Shown in pieces: positions 53,602 to 61,839 of a stretch of DNA of 64,000 bases; the stretch's first letter is position 1; the number at the start of each line of letters is the position of its first letter. The notes under the pieces are model-generated. The model was given only the letters and a program-made list of their open reading frames with translations. It searched no databases and was not told the DNA's origin. The DNA lies in NCBI RefSeq assembly GCF_016127015.1, contig NZ_CP065972.1:1-64000 (forward strand), read 5' to 3'. This stretch comes from Corynebacterium tuberculostearicum (GTDB lineage: Bacteria; Actinomycetota; Actinomycetes; Mycobacteriales; Mycobacteriaceae). Position numbers and translations under genes: made by a program.

Positions 53602-55233
53602 GTGAAATATTTCCGCAAAGCCTGGCATTGGCTGACCAGCATGCGCACGGCACTGGCGCTGCTTTTCTTGCTGGCGCTGGCCGCGATTCCCGGTTCCTTG
53701 CTGCCGCAGCGCGACCTCAACGAGCAGAACGTGCAGGACTTCATCGAGTCCAACGGCAACGTGGCGAAGATCTACGACAAGCTGCAGCTTTTCGACGTCT
53801 TTTCTTCCGTCTGGTTCCAGGCCATCTTCATTCTCTTGGCCATTTCCCTGGTGGGCTGCATCCTGCCGCGCTCCTGGGATCACTATAAGGCGTGGAAGAC
53901 CCCGCCAACGCGCGCGCCGAAGTACCTCCACAAGCTGCCGCTGGCGGCCGAGGGGCACTCGGATAAGAGCGAGGAAGAGCTCTCTGCGGAAATCAAAAAG
54001 CGCCTGAAGAAGTGGCGCGTGGCCGAGTACGACCCAGAAGAAGACCGCGCCGGCGTGCATACCTTCTCCGCGGAGCGCGGCTACGGCCGCGAGCTGGCAA
54101 ATCTCATTTTCCACGTGGCGCTGGTGGCCATCTTGGTTACCGTCGCTGCCGGCCGCTTGGTCAACTACGAGGGCCAGGTCATCGTGGTCACCGAGTCCGG
54201 CTCGCAGGGCGGTGGCCAGACCCTGGACCAGTCCACGGAGTTCTGCAATACCTCCACGTCCAACTTCGACTCCTTCCGCGCCGGCCCGCTTTTCGACGGC
54301 ACCGGTCTCCACCCCTTCTGCCTCATCGCCCATGACTTCGCGGCCGAATACCTGCCCAACGGCCAGGCGGAGATGTTTACCTCCAACGTTTCCTACGCGG
54401 AGGACGAGGACATCTACAAGGATGACTCCGAGTGGAAGGATTATGAGCTTAAGGTCAACCACCCGCTGCGCCTGGCGCACAACCGCGTCTACTTGCAGGG
54501 CCACGGCTACGCGCCGACGGTCACGGTGGAATGGCCCAATGCTGAAAAGCGCACCCAGACCATTCAGTTCCAGCCGAATGACACGACCTTCTTCTTGTCC
54601 TCCGGCGCGATGCGCTTCGACCCACCGGCAGGCATGCACCCGGATCTCTATGACCGCCGCCAGAACCAGATCGCCATCCAGGGCCTGTTTGCGCCCACGG
54701 CCGAATGGGCCGGCGAGAACGGCAAGCTGCTGCAGTCCGCGTACCCGGGCCTGAAGGATCCCGCCATGGCCATTGATATCTACCGCGGCGATGCCGGCCT
54801 GGACACCGGCACCCCGCAGTCCTTCTTCTCGCTGGACCCGAACCTGGTGCAGTCCGGCCAGCTGCAAAAGATTGACCGCGTGAACCTCAACCAGGGCGAG
54901 GACGTCACCCTGGACGATGGCACGAAGATCACCTTCGACGGCGCCAGCGAGTTCGCCAATTACCAGGTCTCTTATGATCCTTTCCAGAAGTGGGTGCTGG
55001 TCTCCGCGCTGGTAATGCTCATCTCCTTGGTGGGTTCGCTGGTGATTAAGCGCCGCCGCGTCTACATCCGCCTGCGGCCGAATGCGGCCGGCGGCACCGA
55101 CGTGGAGATGGGCGGGCTTGCCCGCACCGACCGCGCCGGCTGGTCCGAGGAGTTCCACGAGCTGCACCGCGCGCTGCTGGAGCTGCCGGACCCAGACGAG
55201 GTCGAAGAAGACGAACTTTATACCGACGATTAG
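53602..55233 (+). CDS. resB: ResB/Ccs1-type cytochrome c synthesis protein
   Basis: 543 residues from GTG with RBS GGAGAGAC. Three N-terminal membrane helices (about 14-34, 70-95, 150-170) are followed by a large extracytoplasmic domain (about 175-460) and a last helix near 470-490. N-terminal TSMRTALALLFLLALAAIPGSLLPQR and the later YEGQVIVV are family-like. With CcsA it attaches haem to apocytochrome c in system II. The gene lies between ccdA and ccsA in one operon. Confidence 0.92.
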   Translation: MKYFRKAWHWLTSMRTALALLFLLALAAIPGSLLPQRDLNEQNVQDFIESNGNVAKIYDKLQLFDVFSSVWFQAIFILLAISLVGCILPRSWDHYKAWKTPPTRAPKYLHKLPLAAEGHSDKSEEELSAEIKKRLKKWRVAEYDPEEDRAGVHTFSAERGYGRELANLIFHVALVAILVTVAAGRLVNYEGQVIVVTESGSQGGGQTLDQSTEFCNTSTSNFDSFRAGPLFDGTGLHPFCLIAHDFAAEYLPNGQAEMFTSNVSYAEDEDIYKDDSEWKDYELKVNHPLRLAHNRVYLQGHGYAPTVTVEWPNAEKRTQTIQFQPNDTTFFLSSGAMRFDPPAGMHPDLYDRRQNQIAIQGLFAPTAEWAGENGKLLQSAYPGLKDPAMAIDIYRGDAGLDTGTPQSFFSLDPNLVQSGQLQKIDRVNLNQGEDVTLDDGTKITFDGASEFANYQVSYDPFQKWVLVSALVMLISLVGSLVIKRRRVYIRLRPNAAGGTDVEMGGLARTDRAGWSEEFHELHRALLELPDPDEVEEDELYTDD

Positions 55234-55245
55234 CGCCCCGGCCCG

Positions 55246-55267
55246 ATCCAACAAAAGTTGGATTGGG
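55246..55267 (+). terminator. Small hairpin between resB and ccsA
   Basis: ATCCAAC-AAAA-GTTGGAT perfect stem. It is too short and weak in T to be a strong terminator; it may be an attenuator, and it also contains the reverse complement of the CCAACTTTTG motif. Confidence 0.45.
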
Positions 55268-55327
55268 TCGTTTCGCTGAGTAAGGTAATCAGCACTTATC
55301 CCGCACGTGTGAAGGCTAGGAGCATTC

Positions 55328-56347
55328 ATGCAGATCGATCAGAATCTGTCTAATTTCTCGGATATCGCGGTGCAGACCGCCTTTGTGGTGTACTGCGTCG
55401 CGCTCTTTTTGTCGCTGTTTTACTACGGCCGCATGCAGGGCATCATCGAGGGCCGCCGCGCCGTGAAGTCCGAGGCCGCGAAGGTCTTGGTGGGGGCGGG
55501 CGCTGGGGGCGTCGACAAGCGCAGCTATGCCGGCGAGGTTGCCCAGTCTTCTTCCGGAATCACGGCCGATGAGCTGAAGGAAAAGGAGCGCAAGGCCGAT
55601 AAGCTCGGCGGCATGACCAGCGCGCTGATGTGGGTGGGCATTGCGCTGCACGCCGCGGCGATTGTGCTGCGCGGCCTGGCCACCGGCCGCTTCCCCTTTG
55701 GCAACCTGTACGAGTACGTGCTGATGGTGAGCTTCGGTGTGCTGCTGGTGGGCAATATGGCTATGCAGCGCAAGGAATGGCGCACCGTGTGGCCGTGGCT
55801 GCTCACCCCGACCCTCGCGCTGATGTTTTATGGTTCCACCAAGCTCTATGCCGAGTCCGCCCCGGTGGTGCCGGCGCTGCAGTCGCACTGGCTGCCCATC
55901 CACGTCACCGTGGTTTCTTTGGGCGCGTCCATCGGTATTATCTCCGGCATTGTCTCGCTGCTGACGCTGTTCCGTATGGCGCAACCGAAGCATGCCGAGC
56001 ATGGCTTCTTCGGTGCGGTGGCCCGCCCGCTGCCTTCTGCCGCAAAGATTGACCAGCTGGCCTACCGCCTGGCTGTTATCACCCTGCCGACCTTGGGTCT
56101 GGGCATCATCCTGGGGGCCATCTGGGCCGAGTCCGCCTGGGGCCGCTTCTGGGGTTGGGACCCGAAGGAGACCGTATCCTTTGCCACCTGGATCCTGTAC
56201 GCCGCGTACCTGCACGCGCGTGCGACGCCGGCCTTCCGCAAGGCGGCGCCGTGGATCAACGTCATGGCGATGGCGCTGATGGTCTTCAACCTGTTCTTTA
56301 TCAATATGGTCGTCTCCGGCCTGCATTCCTATGCGGGGCTGAACTAG
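55328..56347 (+). CDS. ccsA: CcsA/ResC cytochrome c assembly protein
   Basis: 339 residues, with eight membrane helices. The haem-binding WWD-type motif reads WGRFWGWDPKETVSFATWILYAAYLHARAT near 275-305, with His in AALHAAAI and HSYAGLN at the end. It delivers haem to the ResB partner. RBS TAGGAG. The loop after the first helix holds the interspersed motif (55505-55521) as GAGAGGVDKRS. The next gene's ATG starts directly after the stop. Confidence 0.94.
   Translation: MQIDQNLSNFSDIAVQTAFVVYCVALFLSLFYYGRMQGIIEGRRAVKSEAAKVLVGAGAGGVDKRSYAGEVAQSSSGITADELKEKERKADKLGGMTSALMWVGIALHAAAIVLRGLATGRFPFGNLYEYVLMVSFGVLLVGNMAMQRKEWRTVWPWLLTPTLALMFYGSTKLYAESAPVVPALQSHWLPIHVTVVSLGASIGIISGIVSLLTLFRMAQPKHAEHGFFGAVARPLPSAAKIDQLAYRLAVITLPTLGLGIILGAIWAESAWGRFWGWDPKETVSFATWILYAAYLHARATPAFRKAAPWINVMAMALMVFNLFFINMVVSGLHSYAGLN
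55505..55521 (+). repeat. Copy of interspersed 17-mer inside ccsA
   Basis: GGGGGCGTCGACAAGCG, the GTCGAC variant, in a hydrophilic loop. Confidence 0.5.
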
Positions 56348-56608
56348 ATGGCGGAGCATAATAGCCCGCGCCATAAGCAGGGCAAGCCGGCCGGCGATAA
56401 TGCGGTGATTTTGGGCCTTGGCGCCCAATTCGCCGAGCGCCGCCGCGAGTTGGGCATTTTGCAGCAGCAGCTTGCCGACGCCGCCGGTATCTCCCGCTCC
56501 ACCCTCCACACCATCGAGCACGGTGGTGCGGGCGTGCGGTGGGAAAAGATCACCGCCGTGGCCGAGGCCTTAGGCCTAGAGATGCGCTTCGTGCCGAAGG
56601 AATCCTAG
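56348..56608 (+). CDS. Small XRE-family helix-turn-helix protein
   Basis: 86 residues. After a polar N-terminus of about 22 residues comes an XRE HTH (LGAQFAERRRELGILQQQLADAAGISRSTLHTIE) and an end typical of HipB-type antitoxins (WEKITAVAEALGLEMRFV). No HipA-like partner is adjacent, so it is a lone regulator at the end of the ccs operon. The copy of the 17-mer core is read LADAAG. Its stop overlaps the last codon of the convergent frame. Confidence 0.85.
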   Translation: MAEHNSPRHKQGKPAGDNAVILGLGAQFAERRRELGILQQQLADAAGISRSTLHTIEHGGAGVRWEKITAVAEALGLEMRFVPKES

Positions 56609-56850
56609 TCCTTCTCGCCGTCGGCGTCGCGTTTGCGGCGCTGGCGGCGCTTTTCTTCTTCTGCCTCCTGTGCGCGGCGCTGCTTGAAGCGCTCCTTTTC
56701 CAGTTTCTAGAGGAATTCCTCGTCATCATCGGGGCCTTTGATAGCGCGGGGTTGTTCCACCTCGCGCTTTTTCCATGTCGAGGGCCCGAAGGCCTTCCAG
56801 ACGAGGTAGGCGGCGAGGACAAAGAGTAGGAGGAGGATTATTCGGCCCAT
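56605..56850 (-). pseudogene. Small single-helix membrane protein cut by in-frame amber codon
   Basis: ATG 56850 opens a frame with one membrane helix (GRIILLLLFVLAAYLVWKAFG) and the segment GPDDDEEFL, then TAG at 56707-56709 (CTC TAG AAA). The frame continues open for 33 more codons encoding KLEKERFKQRRAQEAEEEKR and similar charged sequence, to a TAG at 56605. Actinobacterial proteins of this kind usually run GPDDDPEFLxxL in one piece, so a single mutation (for example TGG to TAG) probably truncated it. The 47-residue form may still function. TAGAAT lies 7 bases upstream of the ATG. Confidence 0.7.
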
Positions 56851-56888
56851 GCGTGCGATTCTACCTGCACCGCGTACAATCAACCCCC
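56851..56888. promoter_or_regulatory. 38-bp divergent leaderless promoter
   Basis: Minus strand TAGAAT (56858-56863) lies 7 bases before ATG 56850; plus strand TACAAT (56875-56880) lies 8 bases before ATG 56889. Confidence 0.6.
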
Positions 56889-57215
56889 ATGACGCATAAC
56901 CCTGAGCCACCCAAGCCGGACCCAGAACTGCGCCGCCGTTCGCGCGCGGCGCTGTGGAAGTACGGGCTCGCCCGCGTAGTGCTTTTTATCGCTTTGACCG
57001 CGGTGATCGAGATTTTGGCCATCGCCATCGGCTTTGCCATCCCGGTGCTCGTTGCGGCGCTGCTGGCGCTCTTCGTGGCGCTGCCGCTATCGATGCTGAT
57101 CTTTAAAAAGTGGCGCATCGAGGCCACTCAGACGCTGGCCGAGTACTCCGCCCAGCGCAAGGCCCACAAGCGCTGGGTTCAGGCGGAGCTGGAAGGCCGC
57201 GCCGCCCAGGACTAG
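56889..57215 (+). CDS. DUF4229 family membrane protein
   Basis: 108 residues from ATG 56889. A Pro-rich start is followed by a basic segment, two membrane helices (about 28-48 and 50-75), and a basic amphipathic C-terminal helix. The pattern YGLARVVLFIALTAV ... LPLSMLIFKKWR fits DUF4229, a small actinobacterial family of unknown function found next to menA in mycobacteria and relatives. The longer upstream frame lies across the divergent promoter. Overlaps the menA stop by 4 bp. Confidence 0.8.
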   Translation: MTHNPEPPKPDPELRRRSRAALWKYGLARVVLFIALTAVIEILAIAIGFAIPVLVAALLALFVALPLSMLIFKKWRIEATQTLAEYSAQRKAHKRWVQAELEGRAAQD

Positions 57216-58102
57216 ACGATGATGAGTGCGGCGGCCTCGATAACGGCCCACAGCAGCATCGCGCGGCCGGTCAGGCCGAGCACCGGGATGAGCTCTGGGC
57301 CTTGGGTGCCGCGGTTGACGGTGCGGATGGCGCGCAGCGCAAGGGGGAAGTAGACCAAGCCAGCGAGCGCGAGCCAGCTGCCGAAGGCGATGCCAATGGT
57401 CAGCAGGAATGGCAGCAGGAGCAGCACCGTAAAGAGCAGGCGCGCCTTCTCGTTGCCGAGGCGCACGGCGAGGGTAATCTTGCCGGTCTCGGCGTCGGAA
57501 GGAATATCGCGGATATTATTGACTAAGTTCACCCCGGAGCTCATCGCGCCGATGCCCACGGCCAGCGCGAGGCCCGACCACGACAGGCGGCCAGCTTGCG
57601 TGAATTCGGTACCGAGCACGGCGACCAATCCGAAAAAGATAAAGACAGCAACCTCGCCGAGCCCGCGATATCCATACGGGTTCTTGCCGCCGGTATAAAA
57701 CCACGCGCCCGCGATGCATAGCGCGCCCACTAGGATGAGCCACCACGCGTGCGCTGCAAAGGACAGCGCAATGCCGGCGAGCCCAGCCACGGCGAAGGCG
57801 GCGAAGGCCGCGAGTTTCACCTGCTGCGGGCGGGCCAGGCCACCGCCGGTCAGGCGCTGCGGACCGGTGCGGTCGTCGTCGGTGCCGCGGATGCCATCCG
57901 AGTAATCGTTGGCGTAATTGACACCGATGATGAGCGCCCACGCCACCACGAGGGCGAGAAGCGCGCGGCCGAAGTGCGCGCCGTCGGCAGCCGCTGCGGC
58001 ACCAGTACCAGCGATGACTGGGGCGAAGGCATTAGCCCACGTGTGCGGGCGTGCGCCTTGGAGCCAGTCTTTGGCAGTTGCGGGATAGGCAGAAAGTGAC
58101 AT
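57212..58102 (-). CDS. menA: 1,4-dihydroxy-2-naphthoate polyprenyltransferase
   Basis: 296 residues, nine membrane helices of the UbiA family. The first aspartate-rich motif is NYANDYSDGIRGTDDD near 75-90 and the second is NNIRDIPSDAETGK near 195-210. It prenylates DHNA in the menaquinone pathway, which supplies the quinone for SdhCAB. The start is ATG 58102; CACAAT lies 7 bases upstream. menE is about 1.9 kb away on the same strand with the regulator between. Confidence 0.94.
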   Translation of the reverse strand: MSLSAYPATAKDWLQGARPHTWANAFAPVIAGTGAAAAADGAHFGRALLALVVAWALIIGVNYANDYSDGIRGTDDDRTGPQRLTGGGLARPQQVKLAAFAAFAVAGLAGIALSFAAHAWWLILVGALCIAGAWFYTGGKNPYGYRGLGEVAVFIFFGLVAVLGTEFTQAGRLSWSGLALAVGIGAMSSGVNLVNNIRDIPSDAETGKITLAVRLGNEKARLLFTVLLLLPFLLTIGIAFGSWLALAGLVYFPLALRAIRTVNRGTQGPELIPVLGLTGRAMLLWAVIEAAALIIV

Positions 58103-58240
58103 GTCAGTTATTGTGCCACGCCACCGCGGGCATGCTGTGCACAAGGGACGCACACGGCGGATATATAAAAGCCACGGGTATGGCGGAAGCGCGTCGTACG
58201 TACCCAAGAAAGGACGGCTGTGGGCCACACCCGTGACAAA

Positions 58241-58258
58241 AGTTCAATGCGTTGAACT
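58241..58258. promoter_or_regulatory. Palindromic operator of the DtxR-family regulator gene
   Basis: AGTTCAATGCGTTGAACT; arms extend to AAAGTTCAA (58239-58247) and TTGAACTTT (58252-58260) around TGCG. It matches at 16 of 18 bases a site upstream of the ABC transporter (63758-63775, minus strand). Confidence 0.75.
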
Positions 58259-58316
58259 TTCTTAAAGTTATCATGTGAATCGCTCGCGGGGCAAGGCCTT
58301 TACTACGATGAATGTC

Positions 58317-58988
58317 ATGCATTTAAGCGATCTCCCTGAACGTACCCAGGACTACCTCAAAGTCCTGTGGGACCTCTCCGAGCACTCCGGCGGCGCGCCC
58401 ATCGCGCTCAAGGAGCTGGCGGGGCGATTGAACCAAAAGGTGCCCACGGCGTCGGAAGCCGTAAAGCGTCTCGTTGCCCAAGGGCTGGTGGAACATGAGC
58501 GCTACGCTGGCGTTTCGCTGACCCCAGAGGGCCAGGCACTGTCCATGGGCATGGTCCGCCGCCATCGTCTCCTCGAGACCTTCTTGGTCAAAGAGCTGGG
58601 GTACACCTGGGACGAGGTTCACGAGGATGCCGATCTCCTCGAGCATGCATGCTCCGATCGCTTCATCGATCGACTCGATCAGCACCTGGGCCATCCTCAG
58701 CGCGATCCCCACGGCGATCCCATCCCCGACGCGCAGGGCAGCATCGAGGACCTTGGCACGCTCACGCTTGACGACGTCCCCCTTCACACCCCTGTCACCA
58801 TCGAGCGGGTATGCGACGGAGACACCGAGCTGTTGCGCTACCTCGACAGCCATGGCGTCGGCCTGGGCGTCGAGGTCGTAGTCGATTCCCGCGTTGCGGG
58901 CCTGCTCAACCTGCACGCAGGGGACGAGGAGTTCTCTCTTGCGGAAGTCGCGGCCGCCGACGTGACGGTGCGCGCTAACGAAGTCTAA
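58317..58988 (+). CDS. mntR: DtxR-family (MntR-type) metal-dependent repressor
   Basis: 223 residues from ATG 58317. The N-terminal winged helix (LPERTQDYLKVLWDLSEHS, LNQKVPTASEAVKRLV) is followed by the metal-binding dimerisation domain (RHRLLETFLVKELGYTWDEVHEDADLLEHACSDRFIDRLDQHLGHPQRDPHGDPIP) with its His/Glu/Asp ligands, and an SH3-like C-terminal domain (about 145-223). It should bind Mn2+ or a similar metal and repress uptake. Alternative starts are ATG 58308 and GTG 58275. The operator just upstream suggests autoregulation. Divergent-like arrangement with the transporter at 60.2-63.7 kb. Confidence 0.88.
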   Translation: MHLSDLPERTQDYLKVLWDLSEHSGGAPIALKELAGRLNQKVPTASEAVKRLVAQGLVEHERYAGVSLTPEGQALSMGMVRRHRLLETFLVKELGYTWDEVHEDADLLEHACSDRFIDRLDQHLGHPQRDPHGDPIPDAQGSIEDLGTLTLDDVPLHTPVTIERVCDGDTELLRYLDSHGVGLGVEVVVDSRVAGLLNLHAGDEEFSLAEVAAADVTVRANEV

Positions 58989-60122
58989 TCAGTTCTTAAA
59001 GAGCCCTGCGACACCACGACGGTCCACCTTGCCGGGGCCGGTCAGCGGCATCTCAGCAATGCGGATAATCTCGCGCGGAATCTGCCACCGAGGCAGGTCA
59101 TCGAGCGCTTCGAGGATGTCGGTGCGCGAGGCCCAGCCGGTGTAAGCTGCGGCGATCATCTGGCCAAGACGTGGATCAGGGATGCCCACCACGCATACAC
59201 TGTCGACGCCCGGTACCTGCAACAAGAGCTGTTCCAGTTGTTCTGGGTGCAACTTCAACCCGCCCGAGTTGATGATGCTGTCCAGACGTCCAGTGACGGT
59301 GAGTTGACCGTGGGCGTCGAGCTCCCCGGCGTCGGAAGTTGCGAACCAGCCACCGACGAAGTCGCGCGATTCCACATTGCGGTAGCCCTGCGCAATGGTC
59401 GGCCCGCCCAGGAAAATGCGGTTATCTTCCCCGATGCGCACCTCGGTGCCGGGCAGGGGAGTGCCGTTGTAGACGCAACCGCCCGCAGTCTCCGAGGAGC
59501 CATAGGTGGTTACCACGGTGATGTCGAGCTTGCGCGCAGATTCCAATAGCTGGGGATGTGGCGCTGCTCCACCTACCAGGATGGAGTTGAAACGGCGCAG
59601 TGCTTGGATGCCGTCCAGCGAATCGAGTGCCTTGTGCAGCTGCATCGGTGTGAGCGCGGTGTACATGCGGTCCTCGGTGTGGGCGAGTTCTTCTGCTGCG
59701 CGGGCGAACTCGGTGATGTTAAAGCCTTGGGACAGGTCGAGGCACAGTGGCTCCACACCCGCCACCAACGAACGCACGAGCACCTGGATGCCCGCGATGT
59801 GGTGGGCGGGCATGGCCAGTAGCCATTGGCCGGGGCCACCCAGGAAAGAATGGGTGGCATCCGCACTCGCCACCAGGTTAAGCGGGCTTAGCTGCGCACC
59901 CTTCGGTGTGCCCGTGGAACCCGAGGTGGACACCACCAAAGCAATGTCCTCAGCAATCGATTCGCCCGCGCGCATGTGGTTGCGCAGCAATTCCGTCCGC
60001 GTGCGGTCCGCTGCGGGAAGGGGTAAGAGCGTGGTCTGCCCAGCGATGGCCTTCTCGAGGTCATCCAAAATTCCTGCGGGATTGCGGGGATCGACTGGGA
60101 GTGGGGCGAGGATATGAGTCAC
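58989..60122 (-). CDS. menE: o-Succinylbenzoate--CoA ligase
   Basis: 377 residues from a GTG start. Adenylation motifs: VSTSGSTGTPKGAQLS near 85-100, GGCVYNGTPLPG near 210, and a C-terminal LDSIINSGGLKLHPEQLEQLL near 285, then GKVDRRGV with the catalytic Lys near the end. It is short for the family (about 380 aa) as usual for actinobacterial MenE. It activates OSB for menaquinone synthesis. It starts 56 bp downstream of the metal permease gene and its stop abuts the mntR stop convergently. Confidence 0.9.
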   Translation of the reverse strand: MTHILAPLPVDPRNPAGILDDLEKAIAGQTTLLPLPAADRTRTELLRNHMRAGESIAEDIALVVSTSGSTGTPKGAQLSPLNLVASADATHSFLGGPGQWLLAMPAHHIAGIQVLVRSLVAGVEPLCLDLSQGFNITEFARAAEELAHTEDRMYTALTPMQLHKALDSLDGIQALRRFNSILVGGAAPHPQLLESARKLDITVVTTYGSSETAGGCVYNGTPLPGTEVRIGEDNRIFLGGPTIAQGYRNVESRDFVGGWFATSDAGELDAHGQLTVTGRLDSIINSGGLKLHPEQLEQLLLQVPGVDSVCVVGIPDPRLGQMIAAAYTGWASRTDILEALDDLPRWQIPREIIRIAEMPLTGPGKVDRRGVAGLFKN

Positions 60123-60178
60123 GAATAATCAGGTTACCCGGGCATATCGCTCGTCCCGGGAGGCGGCGCGCCGGGCGT

Positions 60179-61006
60179 TTAGAGCAAGGCGCGCAGCCCC
60201 ATGCTGAGCAAATAGAACACACCCGCCAGCACCGCGATGCAGCCGCCCGCCGACAAACTGAGTGCGGCCGCCAGCCAGAGCCCGCCGCATGCCAGCGCAA
60301 TGCCCGCGATACCGGCACCGAGCATGAGCTGGGTCGGGCGCTTGATCCACGGCTGCAACGCCGCCGCCGGGGCTACCAGCAGCGCCAGGGACAAGATAGT
60401 GCCCACTGCGGGAATCACCACCACCATGGTCACGCTGATAAGCGTGAGGGTAAGCAAGTCATAGCGGCCGGGCTTTCCGCCTTGTGCGCGGAAGGACGTC
60501 TGGTCGAAGTAGAAGGAGACTAACGTCCGGCGAAATGCCACCAGCACGCCAAGGCTGACCACCACCAGGGCGCCGACAAACCAGACATCCTGCGCATTGA
60601 CAGTGGTCAGCGAGCCCACGAGAAAGCTATCCACGTGGATAGGTAGCGGTTGGAACCAGCGCAGCAACAAGATGCCCAGGGAAAATCCCAAGGTGAGCGT
60701 CACGCCGGCGGCAGCGGTCGAAGAAATGCCCTCGACGGTACTCAACCACCGCATAAGCCAGGCCAAAGGCAGGCAGAACAGTGCCGCCCCCACCATCAAA
60801 CCCGTGGAGAGATCCAAGCTCAGAAGGTTGGCCACTACTACACCGAGCACCGCGCCGGGGAAGATTCCGTGCGACAGGCTCTCAGCGAAAAAGACGCGCT
60901 TGCCCATGACCATCAAGGTTCCAACTAAGCCAGATAAACATCCCACAGCGATGGCCTCAAGGAGGGGCATCCGCAGGATCTCTGGATCAAGATGAGACAG
61001 TCCCAT
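60179..61006 (-). CDS. Metal ABC transporter permease (second)
   Basis: 275 residues, eight to nine membrane helices, ABC-3 family: GCLSGLVGTLMVMGKRVFFAESLSHGIFPGAVLG near 17-52 and VVIPAVGTILSLALLVAPAAAL near 195-220. It pairs with the upstream permease; their single-base overlap (ATG at 61006) means coupled translation. With the ATPase and binding protein it imports Mn2+ or Zn2+. Confidence 0.92.
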   Translation of the reverse strand: MGLSHLDPEILRMPLLEAIAVGCLSGLVGTLMVMGKRVFFAESLSHGIFPGAVLGVVVANLLSLDLSTGLMVGAALFCLPLAWLMRWLSTVEGISSTAAAGVTLTLGFSLGILLLRWFQPLPIHVDSFLVGSLTTVNAQDVWFVGALVVVSLGVLVAFRRTLVSFYFDQTSFRAQGGKPGRYDLLTLTLISVTMVVVIPAVGTILSLALLVAPAAALQPWIKRPTQLMLGAGIAGIALACGGLWLAAALSLSAGGCIAVLAGVFYLLSMGLRALL

Positions 61007-61839
61007 TAGCTAAATACCCCCTTCAAGCCCGCTAGCGGCACGGTGGCAACCAGCATCAAGCTGACGATTGCCTGCGGCGAAATCTGGTGCGTGGTTTGGG
61101 ACAGCATGATGGCAAATCCAACCACCACTGCCAGCGTGGACAAACCCGCAGCCCAGAAGCACATGCTGCGCGGGGATCCTGCGATCAAGCGCGCCGAGAG
61201 GCCTGGAATGACAATAAAACCGATAACCAGCAACACACCCACTGCCGAGCTAGCCGCCACCACGATTAGGCCAACCGCGATATTCGCAATGAGCTCATAA
61301 GCCGCCACGTTGATGCCCATGGCGCGGGCCGCTGTGGTATCGAAAGCGACGAGAATCTGCATGCGCCAGGTTGTCAGGATGAGTAGTGCCGCAATCACGC
61401 AGAGCGTGACGGAGGTTGCCAGCCTGGACTGCGTGACGTCGAGAAGCCGGCCAAACATGAGGGCCTCCAGCTGCCCGGACTTGTCGCCATAGGCCAAACT
61501 GATGACCACGCCGATGCCGTACATAAAGGTCAGCACCACGGCCGTTCCGGCTTCCATATCCAGCTTCTGCGCTGACTGGCCCTGCCCAGAACCCAGAGAA
61601 GCCAGCACCAGCACCGTCACCGTGGCCACCGCGGCCGCACCCGGCACGATGCCCGGGATGCCGCCCACGATGAGCCCTACCACGATGCCCGGAAAAACCG
61701 AGTGCACGAGGGCTTCCACCGTAAATTCCATGCGGCGGAGATTAACGAGGACGCTAATGGCAGCTCCCGCAATCGATAGGCACAGCAGGAAGAGGAAAGC
61801 ATTGCGCAGGTACGGGGCGAAGAGAATCTGCTCTATCAC
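61006..61839 (-). CDS. Metal ABC transporter permease (first)
   Basis: 277 residues of the ABC-3 family. Family segments ISVLVNLRRMEFTVEALVHSVFPGIVVG near 28-55 and GVLLVIGFIVIPGLSARLIAG near 205-225 are present. The two permeases are related but not near-identical, so the channel is probably a heterodimer. It overlaps the ATPase stop by 4 bp and the second permease start by one base. Confidence 0.92.
   Translation of the reverse strand: MIEQILFAPYLRNAFLFLLCLSIAGAAISVLVNLRRMEFTVEALVHSVFPGIVVGLIVGGIPGIVPGAAAVATVTVLVLASLGSGQGQSAQKLDMEAGTAVVLTFMYGIGVVISLAYGDKSGQLEALMFGRLLDVTQSRLATSVTLCVIAALLILTTWRMQILVAFDTTAARAMGINVAAYELIANIAVGLIVVAASSAVGVLLVIGFIVIPGLSARLIAGSPRSMCFWAAGLSTLAVVVGFAIMLSQTTHQISPQAIVSLMLVATVPLAGLKGVFS

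Noticed and set aside
53551..55329. 592-codon minus-strand frame
   Set aside because: Shadow of resB; no recognisable domain.
56348..56608. HipB antitoxin of a toxin-antitoxin pair
   Set aside because: No HipA-like gene adjoins; the neighbours are a small membrane gene and DUF4229.
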